In this document: piece after piece, positions 49,425-62,575 of the stretch | How positions within the stretch are numbered: the first letter of the stretch is position 1 | Layout: each line of letters begins with the position of its first letter | Assembly: GCF_006738645.1 (NCBI RefSeq) | Contig: NZ_AP019700.1 | Span: 5,700,351 to 5,764,350, forward strand | Direction of reading: 5' to 3' | DNA length: 64,000 nt | Source: Stella humosa | GTDB lineage: Bacteria > Pseudomonadota > Alphaproteobacteria > ATCC43930 > Allostellaceae | Translations under genes and position numbers: made by a program | The notes under the pieces: generated by a model | Databases searched by the model: none | What the model was told of the DNA's origin: nothing | Seen by the model: only the letters and a program-made list of their open reading frames with translations

Positions 49425-49440
<16 letters not shown>
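48775..49440 (+). CDS. cysteine-rich exported protein of unknown function
   Basis: This 221-aa product begins with a signal peptide (VLALVLALLAWALPAAAD) and has about ten cysteines in the mature part, including the dense segment CCAGPGCVAECCE and CPECRR near the start. It has no family I recognise; disulphide bonding or metal binding is likely. The stop region overlaps the stop of the convergent antiporter gene by 16 bases. It follows the small exported protein gene after the 14-bp repeat array. Confidence 0.78.
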
Positions 49441-51254
<1,814 letters not shown>

Positions 51255-51329
51255 GGGTCCCCGAAGCCGCTCTCTTGATGCTATCAGCTTGTGGCGAATC
51301 GACGGCAATCAGAGTGCGGGCAAGGGGCA

Positions 51330-53091
<1,762 letters not shown>

Positions 53092-53100
53092 GCGGCCCAC

Positions 53101-53141
53101 CCACGGATCGGCCGCTCTTGACGGGCGCCCCCGATCCGTGG
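53101..53141 (+). terminator. long inverted repeat after ccrM
   Basis: CCACGGATCGG and CCGATCCGTGG are perfect 11-bp arms separated by 19 nt, 9 bp after the ccrM stop and 47 bp before fumarase. No T tract follows, so it may end ccrM or control fumarase; I cannot decide. Confidence 0.5.
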
Positions 53142-53188
53142 TGTTCGGCGGGCACCTTTTCCAAACCGCCTCCCCCTGCAGGTGTGCC

Positions 53189-54808
<1,620 letters not shown>

Positions 54809-54867
54809 CCGGACCGGATGGCCGGAACGGGCTGGCCGGAACAGGCTGATCGGGTGGATGGCCGGCC

Positions 54868-55107
54868 GTGATCGACCCCGCCGAGGCGCGCCTGCGCAAG
54901 CACTCGGTGGTCATTGCCGGCCATCGCACCAGCGTGTCGCTGGAGGCGGCGTTCTGGGATGCCTTGCGGGCGATCGCGACAGCCGACGGCCGTTCGGTCG
55001 CCGCCCTGATCGCCGACATCGACCGCCGGCGCACCGGGAACCTGTCGGGCGCCATCCGCGTCTTCATCCTTCAGCGGGCCGCCCGGGGCGGCCTGCCCAC
55101 AACCTGA
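54868..55107 (+). CDS. ribbon-helix-helix domain protein
   Basis: This 79-aa protein starts with GTG and has the RHH_4-type fold: a strand (RKHSVVIAGHRTSVSLE) followed by two helices (FWDALRAIATADGRSVAALIADID) and a conserved NLSGAIRVFIL end. Such proteins are small transcription-factor-like dimers, common in Alphaproteobacteria, with unknown targets. It follows fumarase by 59 bp of locally repetitive sequence (GGCCGGAAC-type copies). Confidence 0.82.
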   Translation: MIDPAEARLRKHSVVIAGHRTSVSLEAAFWDALRAIATADGRSVAALIADIDRRRTGNLSGAIRVFILQRAARGGLPTT

Positions 55108-55137
55108 CAATGCCGACCTGAGGATGCAGATCGGACG

Positions 55138-56112
55138 ATGACCGAGGTTCCGCCAAAGCCCCAGCCGCCCGTGGGCGCCGCCCGCTCGCCGCTGTCGCCG
55201 GCCGACGAGGCGATGATCGCGGCGGTGCGCGACATGATCGCCAGCGGCCGGGTCAAGGAGGCCATGACGGCGGTCGAGAGCATGTCGTCGCGCCCGCAGC
55301 TTAAATGGATCGGCCGCCGGCTGATCGCCGCCAGCCAGCGGGCCACCCATCTGGGCTTCGTGGCGGAGGACAAGGCGCAGGGCGCCATCAGCGCGATGCT
55401 GGCCGACATCCACCGGCAGGACCACGCGCTGCCGTCCACGGCCGGCGGGCCGCAGATCGTTGCCCGCCCGGGCGCGGAGAAGGTCGCCATCGTCTTCGCC
55501 GGTGGCGAGGAGGCGCCGTTCGCCCATGTCGTGCTGCAGAGCTACCTGCGCCGGCGAGACTGCCACGCGGTCTATGTCAGCGACCCCTCGACCCTGTTCG
55601 GCCTGGCCGGCCTGCCCGGGTTGGGCCCGGACGTTGCGACGACCGCGCGCAGCCTGCGGGCGATCGCCGACCGCCTGGGCGCCCGGCAGCGCTTCTGCTT
55701 CGGCTTCTCCGGCAACGGCTATGCCGCGCTCCGCCACGGGCTGGCGCTGGAGGCCGACGGCGTGCTGGCCTTCTCGCCGCCCACCAACCTGATCGTGCCG
55801 CCCGAGATCCTGGCCGAGACGCCGATGATCCAGCGCGTCCACGACGAGCGGCCGGACCTGGTGGAGGACCTGCGGCCGCTCTTCCTGGCGGCCCGGCGGA
55901 TCCCCCATACGACCATCGTCTATGGCGCCGACAATGCCGGCGACACGGCCGCGGCCCAGAACCTGGGCGACCTGCCCAATTGCCGCCTCGTGCCGATCCC
56001 GGGCTATGGCGAGCACGACACCCTCAGCATGGCGATCGTCTCGCGCCGGCTGTCGCAGCTACTGGACCAACTGATGAACGGCCGGGCGATCGACAATCCC
56101 CCGGCAGGGTGA
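55138..56112 (+). CDS. alpha/beta-hydrolase-like protein of unknown function
   Basis: The 324-aa protein has a helical N-terminal segment (AVRDMIASGRVKEAMTAVESM), then an alpha/beta fold with a GxSxG-like nucleophile elbow GFSGNGYAAL and a C-terminal GYGEHDTLS segment that could supply the His of a triad. Whether it is an active hydrolase is unclear. No signal peptide is seen. It stands 30 bp after the ribbon-helix-helix gene. Confidence 0.72.
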   Translation: MTEVPPKPQPPVGAARSPLSPADEAMIAAVRDMIASGRVKEAMTAVESMSSRPQLKWIGRRLIAASQRATHLGFVAEDKAQGAISAMLADIHRQDHALPSTAGGPQIVARPGAEKVAIVFAGGEEAPFAHVVLQSYLRRRDCHAVYVSDPSTLFGLAGLPGLGPDVATTARSLRAIADRLGARQRFCFGFSGNGYAALRHGLALEADGVLAFSPPTNLIVPPEILAETPMIQRVHDERPDLVEDLRPLFLAARRIPHTTIVYGADNAGDTAAAQNLGDLPNCRLVPIPGYGEHDTLSMAIVSRRLSQLLDQLMNGRAIDNPPAG

Positions 56113-56118
56113 CCGGCG

Positions 56119-56409
56119 TCAGCCCGTGCGCGGCAACCGGCGGATCTCGACCGTGCCGCCCGCCTCGAAGTGCGGGTTGCCGACCAGGAGCGCGCGCACG
56201 TCTTCGATACCCGCGGCATTCACGCGGATATAGCCGATCAGGTGGGCGGTGACCGGCGCCGCCGTTCCTTCCTTGCTGACGCAGATGCCGTCGCCGATGG
56301 CGCTGCCGCCGGCGAATGCGCCGCTTTCGCGCAGACGCGCCAAGTATGGCCCCCATGCGGCGTCGGGAGCGCCGACCTCGCCATGCATGAGCAGGATGAA
56401 CTCGTCCAT
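56119..56409 (-). CDS. YciI/DGPF-like protein
   Basis: This 96-aa protein shows the YCII-related pattern: MDEFILLMHGE at the start, WGPYLARLRESGAF in the middle and GGTVEIRRLP at the end. Family members have a ferredoxin-like fold and no established universal reaction. It has the same orientation as the following exported propeller gene and lies 12 bp after it in the direction of transcription. Confidence 0.7.
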   Translation of the reverse strand: MDEFILLMHGEVGAPDAAWGPYLARLRESGAFAGGSAIGDGICVSKEGTAAPVTAHLIGYIRVNAAGIEDVRALLVGNPHFEAGGTVEIRRLPRTG

Positions 56410-56421
56410 GCGGGCTTCCCC

Positions 56422-57318
56422 TCAGCGCAGCCGGTCGGGCGCCATGCGGAACAGCAGCGGATAGAAGGTCGCCCAGGCGAGCCAGCGGCGCGAGCCCGCC
56501 TCCGACACCGACCACAGCCCGCCGTCGGCATCGAAGCTGATATCCTCGATGCCGATCGCCGTCTCGTGGGTGGCCACCACCCGGCCGTCGACGGGGTCGA
56601 GCTTCAGCAGTTGGCCGATGCGGCTCGACGAGCGGGTGATCCAGAGCGCGCCTGCCGGATCGAAGCCGGCGCCCTGTGCCCGCGACGGGATGGGGAAGCT
56701 GCGCGCGGCCATAGGTTCGTCCAGTGCCGCGGCATCCTCCAGATCGGCCTCCGGGACGGCGAACATGCGGCCCTCGCCATCGGGATTCCAGCCGCCGATC
56801 CAGACCGCCCCGCCATGGCGCGACATGAAGGAGCCCCGCAAGGGGGCCGCCAGCGGCCAGGTCCGCAGGGGCTCCGCCACGCCGCCCGCGGCCAGCGCCC
56901 GCTTCAGGTCGAACCGGCCCAGCAGGCGGGTGTCGGCGACATAGAGCTGGCCGTCGCTGCCGGCCGCGATGCCGCCGGCATGGGCGAAGGCCGGCGGCAG
57001 GTCGAACTGCCCCAGCGTGGCGCCGGTCTTTGGGTCGATCGCCCAGATGCGCGACGGCCCGCCGCCCACCTTGGGGTCGATGCTGCGATAGGCGCTGACC
57101 AGCAGGACGCCGTCGGCGACGGTGATGCCCTGGGGCACATAGCCGTCGTCCAGCCCGGGCGCCCAGAAGCGGCGATCGATCGCCGCCTCGTTGGGCACCG
57201 GCCCGGGCTGCCGGTCGGTATAGGTGGGTGGGGTGCCGCCGATCGTCTGGGCCAGGGCAGGCAGCACGGGCAGGGCCAGCAACAGGCCCGCGGCCAGCAG
57301 CGCGGATCGGCGGATCAT
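56422..57318 (-). CDS. exported SMP-30/gluconolactonase-like beta-propeller protein
   Basis: The 298-aa product has a signal peptide (ALLAAGLLLALPVLPALAQ) and propeller-type repeats: VPQGITVADGVLLVSAY, HAGGIAAGSDGQLYVADTR, GAGFDPAGALWITRSSS and GIEDISFDADGGLWSVSEAG. This matches SMP-30/NHL-like periplasmic propellers. It may bind or hydrolyse a sugar lactone, but the metal-ligand set is not clear. The gene lies just downstream of the MaoC hydratase gene on the same strand. Confidence 0.75.
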   Translation of the reverse strand: MIRRSALLAAGLLLALPVLPALAQTIGGTPPTYTDRQPGPVPNEAAIDRRFWAPGLDDGYVPQGITVADGVLLVSAYRSIDPKVGGGPSRIWAIDPKTGATLGQFDLPPAFAHAGGIAAGSDGQLYVADTRLLGRFDLKRALAAGGVAEPLRTWPLAAPLRGSFMSRHGGAVWIGGWNPDGEGRMFAVPEADLEDAAALDEPMAARSFPIPSRAQGAGFDPAGALWITRSSSRIGQLLKLDPVDGRVVATHETAIGIEDISFDADGGLWSVSEAGSRRWLAWATFYPLLFRMAPDRLR

Positions 57319-57329
57319 GGTGTTCCCCG

Positions 57330-58187
57330 TCAGGCGATGATTGCCCGGCCGTTGTTGAGCACGACCGAATCGCGTTCCAGCACGCGGGCGCGGAACGACA
57401 CCGTGTCGCCCGCCCGCCACATTTCCGTCCGCACCGTCTCGCCCGGGAAGACCGGGGCCGAGAAGCGCAGGTCGAAGGCGCGCAGCCGGGCCGGGTCCAT
57501 GCCGCAAAAGGTCTTCAGCACCGCCTGCGCGGCCACGCCATAGGTCGCCAGCCCGTGCAGGATCGGCTGTGGATAGCCGGCCGCGCGGGCCACGGCCGGG
57601 TCGGCATGCAGCGGGTTGTCGTCGCCCGCCAGGCGATAGATGAGTGCGGCCTGCGGCAGGGTGGCGATGTCGCAATGGCAGTCGGGCGCGGTCTCGGGCA
57701 GGCGATGGGGCACCGGTGCCTCGACCTTGGGGCCGCCGAAGCCGCCGTCGGCGCGGCAGAAGGTGGTGTGGTCGATGGTGGCGATCAGCGTGCCGGTGGC
57801 GGCATCGGTCACCGTGCGCTCCTGGATCACCAGGGCGCCGTGGCCCGGGCCCTTGTCGATCAGGTGCGAGATGCGGGTGCGGCCGATCACCGTCCCCTCG
57901 GGCGGCACGGGGGCATGCAGGGTCAGCCGCTGCTCGCCATGGACGACGCGCACCCAGTCGATGCCGGTGTCGGCCTCGCGCATCCAGAAGCCGGGATAGC
58001 CCAGCACGACCGCCATGGTCGGGAACGCCTTCAGCCCGTCCTCGTAGACGAACTGTAACTGCGCGGGGTCGACCGGGTCCGCACCCAGCCCCAGGCCCAG
58101 GGCGTAGAGGATCGAATCCTGGCGGGTATAGCTGTGGCGCCGCTCCGGGAAGGGGCGGGCCATCAGCCGGTCATAGTCGATCGCCAT
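57330..58187 (-). CDS. MaoC-like hydratase of the hydratase-2/MFE-2 type
   Basis: The 285-aa protein is a double-hotdog enoyl-CoA hydratase 2. The hydratase-2 signature YRLAGDDNPLHADPAVARAAG is visible here as AGDDNPLHADP, with PILHGLATYG following. Such enzymes hydrate trans-2-enoyl-CoA to (R)-3-hydroxyacyl-CoA and, in eukaryotes, form one domain of peroxisomal MFE-2. It lies in an operon with the SDR (12-bp gap) and the thiolase-like gene, which is consistent with beta-oxidation of bulky substrates. Confidence 0.9.
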   Translation of the reverse strand: MAIDYDRLMARPFPERRHSYTRQDSILYALGLGLGADPVDPAQLQFVYEDGLKAFPTMAVVLGYPGFWMREADTGIDWVRVVHGEQRLTLHAPVPPEGTVIGRTRISHLIDKGPGHGALVIQERTVTDAATGTLIATIDHTTFCRADGGFGGPKVEAPVPHRLPETAPDCHCDIATLPQAALIYRLAGDDNPLHADPAVARAAGYPQPILHGLATYGVAAQAVLKTFCGMDPARLRAFDLRFSAPVFPGETVRTEMWRAGDTVSFRARVLERDSVVLNNGRAIIA

Positions 58188-58199
58188 CGGGGGCCTCCC

Positions 58200-59114
58200 T
58201 CAGACCGGGTCCCAGGAGAAGACGTCGGCCGTGCGCTCCAGCGGCACCAGCATCGAGCGGAAGGCGGGGCCCACCTGCTCGGCCAGCGTCTCGGGCGTCC
58301 AGCCGCCATCGCGGTGCAGGCCGCGGATCGGCCGCGGCTGGCTCATCAGGAAGACCTCGTTGTTGCGCACGGCGAAGATCTGGCCGGTCACGTCCTTGGC
58401 CGCGTCCGATGCCAGGTAGACGGCAACGGCCGCGATCTTGTCGGGCGTCATCTGCTTCAGCTTCTCGACCCGGGCCGCCTGCTCGGGCGTGTCGGTCGGG
58501 ATGGCGCCGATCATCCGGCTCCAGGCAAAGGGCGAGATGCAGTTCGAGCGCACGCCCGACCGCGCCATGTCGAGCGCGATCGAGCGCGACAGGCCGGCAA
58601 TGCCCATCTTGGCCGCGGCATAGTTGGCCTGGCCGAAATTGCCGATCAGCCCGGAGGTGGAGGTCATGTGGACATAGGCGCCCGACCCCTGCTCCTTGAA
58701 GTGGTTGGCGGCCGCCCGGCTGACGTTGAAGCTGCCCTTCAGATGCACGGCGATGACCGAATCCCATTCGTCCTCGGTCATGCGGTGGAAGATGCGGTCG
58801 CGCAGGATGCCGGCATTGTTGACGACGATGTCGATGCGCCCGAAGGCGTCGAGTGCGGTCTGCACCATCGTCTCGGCGCCGCGCCGCTCGGTGACGCTGT
58901 CGGTGTTCAGCACCGCCTGGCCGCCGGCCGTCCGGATCGCTTCCACCGTCTCGGCCCCGGGACCCTGGTCGGCGCCCTCGCCGCTGACCGACGCGCCGAC
59001 GTCGTTCACCACGACGCGGGCGCCGTGGGCGGCCAGCATGATCGCGATCTCGCGACCGATGCCGCCGCCGGCGCCGGTGACCAGCGCCACCTTGCCGTCG
59101 ACCATCCGGGTCAT
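58200..59114 (-). CDS. short-chain dehydrogenase, MFE-2-like (R)-3-hydroxyacyl-CoA dehydrogenase
   Basis: The 304-aa SDR has the NAD-binding TGAGGGIG, NNAGIL, the catalytic Ser in TSTSG and the YxxxK in NYAAAKMG. The long C-terminal tail after the catalytic core (LMSQPRPIRGLHRDGGW) resembles the dehydrogenase part of peroxisomal MFE-2/17-beta-HSD4. The neighbouring hydratase 2 supports an (R)-3-hydroxyacyl-CoA substrate. It starts by ATGA overlap with the thiolase-like gene. Confidence 0.9.
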   Translation of the reverse strand: MTRMVDGKVALVTGAGGGIGREIAIMLAAHGARVVVNDVGASVSGEGADQGPGAETVEAIRTAGGQAVLNTDSVTERRGAETMVQTALDAFGRIDIVVNNAGILRDRIFHRMTEDEWDSVIAVHLKGSFNVSRAAANHFKEQGSGAYVHMTSTSGLIGNFGQANYAAAKMGIAGLSRSIALDMARSGVRSNCISPFAWSRMIGAIPTDTPEQAARVEKLKQMTPDKIAAVAVYLASDAAKDVTGQIFAVRNNEVFLMSQPRPIRGLHRDGGWTPETLAEQVGPAFRSMLVPLERTADVFSWDPV

Positions 59115-60268
59115 AGCGTCGCCTCGGTGCCGAAGATGCTGGTCACCTGGCTCGACAGCACGCCGCCATTGCCGTGCACGATCGCGGTCTCGGCCCCCTT
59201 GGCCTGGCGGTCGCCGGCCTCGCCGCGGAGCTGGCGGATCGCCTCGACCAGGATGAAGGTGCCGTACATGCCGGGGTGGACGCAGGACAGACCGCCGCCA
59301 TTGGTGTTGACCGGCAGGCTGCCGCCCGGCGCGATGCGCCCGCCCTCGACGAAGCGCCCGCCTTCGCCCTTGGGGCAGAAGCCGAGGTCCTCCAGGAAGA
59401 GGATCGTGTTGATAGTGAAGGCGTCGTAGAGCTCCAGCACGTCGATGTCGGCGGGCTCCATGCCGGCCATCTCGAAGGCGCGCGGGCCGGATTCCGATGC
59501 CGCCGTCACCGTGATGTCCGGCATCTGCATGATCGAACGGTGCCAGTGGGCCATGCCGCCGCCCAGGAAATAGACGGGCTTCTTGGGGAAGTCCTTCGCC
59601 CGGTCGCGGCCGACCACGACGAGCGCGCCGGCGCCGTCGGTCACCAGGCAGCAGTCGAAGAGGCCGAACGGGTCGCACACCATGCGCGCGTTCAGCACGT
59701 CGTCGATCGACAGCGGCCCGTGCATGTAGGCTTCGGGGTTGAGATTGGCCCAGCCGCGCGCGGCCACCGCCACCTCCGCCAGCTGCTGGCGGGTGGTGCC
59801 GAACTGGTGCATGTGGCGGGCGGCCGCCAGCGCGTAGGCGGTGATCGGGAAGCGCGGCTTGTAGGGCTGCTCGTAGGGGTTGAACTCGGCTGCCGAGGAG
59901 ACGAGCTTGCCCGACGCGCTCTTCTGGTTGGAGCCGTAGATGACGAGTGCGGTCGAGCACAGGCCGGCGCGGATGGCCATGGTCGCCTGCAGGATGTGGG
60001 CGACGTTGGACGAGCCGCCGATCATGCTGCCGTCGGAATAGCTGGGCTTGATGCCGAGATATTCCGAGATGGTGACGGACGGCATGCCGTGGACGGCCGA
60101 GACGCCGAAGACGCCGTCGATGTCCGTCATCTTCAGCCCGGCGTCGGTGACGGCGTTCCAGGCGGCAGAGCCGATCAGTTCCATGGCGGTGCGGCCGGGG
60201 GCCTCGCCGCAACCGGCCAGGCCGACGCCGACGACGGCGCTGGCGCCGCGCAGTTCGTGGTGCGTCAT
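59111..60268 (-). CDS. thiolase-like protein of the SCP-x/acetyl-CoA acetyltransferase-like type
   Basis: This 385-aa protein has the thiolase fold: GLAGCGEAPGRTAMELIGSAA at the start, GIKPSYSDGSMIGGSS, FDCCLVTDGAGALVV, ELYDAFTINTI, and LPVNTNGGGLSCVHPGMYG at the end. It lacks the classical CxS and GHP signatures of degradative thiolases and resembles lipid-transfer or SCP-x thiolases, which often pair with a DUF35 protein. The DUF35 gene ends 5 bp upstream of its ATG. Substrate is unknown. Confidence 0.88.
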   Translation of the reverse strand: MTHHELRGASAVVGVGLAGCGEAPGRTAMELIGSAAWNAVTDAGLKMTDIDGVFGVSAVHGMPSVTISEYLGIKPSYSDGSMIGGSSNVAHILQATMAIRAGLCSTALVIYGSNQKSASGKLVSSAAEFNPYEQPYKPRFPITAYALAAARHMHQFGTTRQQLAEVAVAARGWANLNPEAYMHGPLSIDDVLNARMVCDPFGLFDCCLVTDGAGALVVVGRDRAKDFPKKPVYFLGGGMAHWHRSIMQMPDITVTAASESGPRAFEMAGMEPADIDVLELYDAFTINTILFLEDLGFCPKGEGGRFVEGGRIAPGGSLPVNTNGGGLSCVHPGMYGTFILVEAIRQLRGEAGDRQAKGAETAIVHGNGGVLSSQVTSIFGTEATL

Positions 60269-60273
60269 GGCCG

Positions 60274-60657
60274 TTACTCCTTCACCAGGTCGAATACCAC
60301 ATGCGGCACGTCGCCGCCGACGATACGGGCCTTCACCCGGGCGCCGATCGGCACCTCGGTCGGCCCCGCGCCGTCGACGCGCGTCAGCAGGCGCACGCCC
60401 TCGGCCAGGTCGACCAGCGCGATGTTGTGGTCGCCGCCCTTGTCCGGCCGGTTGCGGACCGCACTGGTGGAATAGACCACGCCGTCGCCCGACGCCTCGA
60501 CACGGGTCAGCGCCGCCGATCCGCAATGCTTGCAGAAGACGCGCGGCGGAAAGCTGGACTGGCCGCAATCGCCGCAGGTCTGAACGGTGAAGCGCCCGGC
60601 CAGCAGCTCCTCGCGATAGATGGCGTCGGGGCCCGGCCCGCGGTCTTCCAAGGTCAT
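60274..60657 (-). CDS. DUF35 zinc-ribbon/OB-fold protein, partner of the thiolase-like protein
   Basis: The 127-aa protein has a rubredoxin-like zinc ribbon (CGDCGQSSFPPRVFCKHCG) and a C-terminal OB-fold (VYSTSAVR, VDLAEGVRLLTRV). Such proteins assemble with SCP-x-type thiolase-like proteins and are thought to bind acyl-CoA. It is the first gene of the minus-strand set DUF35-thiolase-SDR-hydratase; its start is ATG 60657. Confidence 0.88.
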   Translation of the reverse strand: MTLEDRGPGPDAIYREELLAGRFTVQTCGDCGQSSFPPRVFCKHCGSAALTRVEASGDGVVYSTSAVRNRPDKGGDHNIALVDLAEGVRLLTRVDGAGPTEVPIGARVKARIVGGDVPHVVFDLVKE

Positions 60658-60705
60658 TCGCTCTCTCCGGCGCATTGCATGTCGAGGGTGGGGAAGGGCA
60701 TGATA

Positions 60706-60716
60706 CTACCCGGTAG
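60706..60716. promoter_or_regulatory. candidate TetR operator in the divergent promoter region
   Basis: CTACCCGGTAG, five-base arms around one C, lies between the divergent DUF35 and acyl-CoA dehydrogenase genes. TetR regulators of acyl-CoA genes often bind such palindromes, and a TetR gene is 1.2 kb downstream. Assignment is inference. Confidence 0.4.
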
Positions 60717-60744
60717 GTTCAAGGCAAGGGATCGGGAGGATGGG

Positions 60745-61920
60745 ATGTCTGTGATCTGGGGGCCGCGGCTGGATGCCGAAGCGGCGGAATGGCAGGCGCG
60801 TGCCCAGACGCTGGCCAGGACCCATTTCGCCCCGCTGGCAGCCGAGATCGACCGCGACCAGCGCTACCCCCATGAATCCATCCCGGTCATGGTCGAAAGC
60901 GGCCTCTGCGGCATGTTCCTGCCGCGGGAATTCGGCGGCAGCGGCGCCTCGCTGACGGCGCTGACCGCGGCGGCCGAGGCGGTCGCCGCCGGCTGCGCCA
61001 CGACGGCCGCGATCATCTCCACCTATCAGCTCGGCGCCTTCCCCATCCTGCTCGAAGGAACGCCGCAGCAGAAGGCAAAATATCTGGGCGAGCTCGCCCG
61101 TGGTCATTCGATCAGCTTCGCGCTGAGCGAGCAGGGGTCGGGCTCCGACGCCGCTGCGCTGGCGACGACGGCCGTGCGCGAAGGCGACGGCTGGCGCCTG
61201 CGCGGCGAGAAGTACTGGATCGGCAATGGCGGCATCTCGCGCTACTACGTCGTCTTCGCCCGCACCGACCCGGCCGCGGGCCCACGCGGCATCAGCGCCT
61301 TCGTCGTCGACAAGGAGCGGCCGGGCGTGGCGGTCGACCACTATTCCGACAAGATGGGCATCCGCGGCACCCGCACCAGCAACCTGAAGCTCGACACGCT
61401 GGTGGCGGCCGAGGACCTGGTCGGCACCGAGGGCCGCGCGCTCCGCCTGGCCTTCAAGACGCTGGATGTCGGCCGGGTGGTGGTGGCCGCCCAGTCGATG
61501 GGGATCGCCCTGGCTGCCTACGAGGCGGCGCGCGACCGGGCCGCCTCGCGCATCGCCTTCGGCCAGCCGATCGTCGACTTCCAGGGCATCTCGTTCCAGC
61601 TTGCCGACGTGGCGACGACCGTGTCGGCCGCCCGCATGATGATGTACGAGGCCGCGGCCGCCTACGACCGGGGGGAGAACATCTCGCTCCCGGGCGCCAT
61701 GGCCAAGCTCTACGCGACCGAGGTGGCCCACAAGGCGGTCGACGTGGCGGTCCAGGTCTGGGGCGGCGAGGGCTACTGCAAGCCCAACCTGGTGGAGCGG
61801 CTCTATCGCGACCAGCGCATCACCGAGGTCTATGAGGGCTCCTCGGAAATCCAGCGCGTCGTCATCGGCCGCGCGATCAAGGCCGAGGCCGAGGCCGAGA
61901 CAGCCGCCGGAGGGGGCTGA
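60745..61920 (+). CDS. acyl-CoA dehydrogenase
   Basis: The enzyme oxidises acyl-CoA to trans-2-enoyl-CoA with FAD. The 391-aa protein has the N-terminal helical domain, the FAD-binding FALSEQGSGSDAAAL and WIGNGG segments, and the C-terminal YEGSSEIQRVVIG, where the catalytic Glu is expected. GGGAGG precedes ATG 60745. It is followed by the TetR gene after one base, so the two are coexpressed. Confidence 0.95.
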   Translation: MSVIWGPRLDAEAAEWQARAQTLARTHFAPLAAEIDRDQRYPHESIPVMVESGLCGMFLPREFGGSGASLTALTAAAEAVAAGCATTAAIISTYQLGAFPILLEGTPQQKAKYLGELARGHSISFALSEQGSGSDAAALATTAVREGDGWRLRGEKYWIGNGGISRYYVVFARTDPAAGPRGISAFVVDKERPGVAVDHYSDKMGIRGTRTSNLKLDTLVAAEDLVGTEGRALRLAFKTLDVGRVVVAAQSMGIALAAYEAARDRAASRIAFGQPIVDFQGISFQLADVATTVSAARMMMYEAAAAYDRGENISLPGAMAKLYATEVAHKAVDVAVQVWGGEGYCKPNLVERLYRDQRITEVYEGSSEIQRVVIGRAIKAEAEAETAAGGG

Positions 61921-61921
61921 C

Positions 61922-62575
61922 ATGGCCGGCCTGCCCGCCGATGCCGAGCCGCCCAGCGGCGCGCGGCCGGCCGCCCGCGGCGAGGGGCGGGACGCCATCC
62001 TGGAGGCGGCGGCCGCCGCCTTCACCGAGCGCGGCTATACCGCCACCACGATCGACGACATCGCCGACCGGCTGGGCGCCACCAAGGGCCGCGTCTACCA
62101 CTACTACCGCAGCAAGGCGGACATCTTCCTCGACATCCACCGCTACGCCATGCAGCGGATGCTGGACGAGATGACGCCGCTGGCGGCCGCCCCTGGCCCC
62201 GCCGCGGCGCGGATCGCCGGCATGGTGCGGGCCCATGCGCTGCTGCTGATGGCGAGCTTTCCCTTCCAGCGCGTGTCGGTGCAGGGGCTGGAGCGCCACT
62301 TGGCGGGTCAGGTGACCGAGCGCCAGCGCAGCGCGCTCGAAGGCGTCATCCAGATGCGCGACGCCTACGAGGCGCTGTTCGTCGGCGTGCTGGAGGCGGG
62401 CGTGACATCGGGCGAGTTCCGCCCGGTGGTGGCGCGCCGCGCGGTGAAGCCGATCCTGGGCTCGCTCAACTGGCTGACGGTCTGGTATCGGCCGCGCCAG
62501 CCGGAGGATGCGGCGGCCCAGGCCGCGATCGCCGACGAGATGGTGGAATTCGTGGTGCGGGGGCTGCGGCCGTGA
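61922..62575 (+). CDS. TetR-family transcriptional regulator
   Basis: The 217-aa regulator has a typical TetR N-terminal helix-turn-helix (ILEAAAAAFTERGYTATTIDDIADRLGATKGRVYHYYRSK, here as TERGYTATTIDDIA and GATKGRVYHYY) and a ligand-binding helical domain. It sits between the acyl-CoA dehydrogenase and the CoA ligase and probably controls the divergent cluster through the palindrome at 60706-60716, perhaps with an acyl-CoA as inducer. Confidence 0.92.
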   Translation: MAGLPADAEPPSGARPAARGEGRDAILEAAAAAFTERGYTATTIDDIADRLGATKGRVYHYYRSKADIFLDIHRYAMQRMLDEMTPLAAAPGPAAARIAGMVRAHALLLMASFPFQRVSVQGLERHLAGQVTERQRSALEGVIQMRDAYEALFVGVLEAGVTSGEFRPVVARRAVKPILGSLNWLTVWYRPRQPEDAAAQAAIADEMVEFVVRGLRP

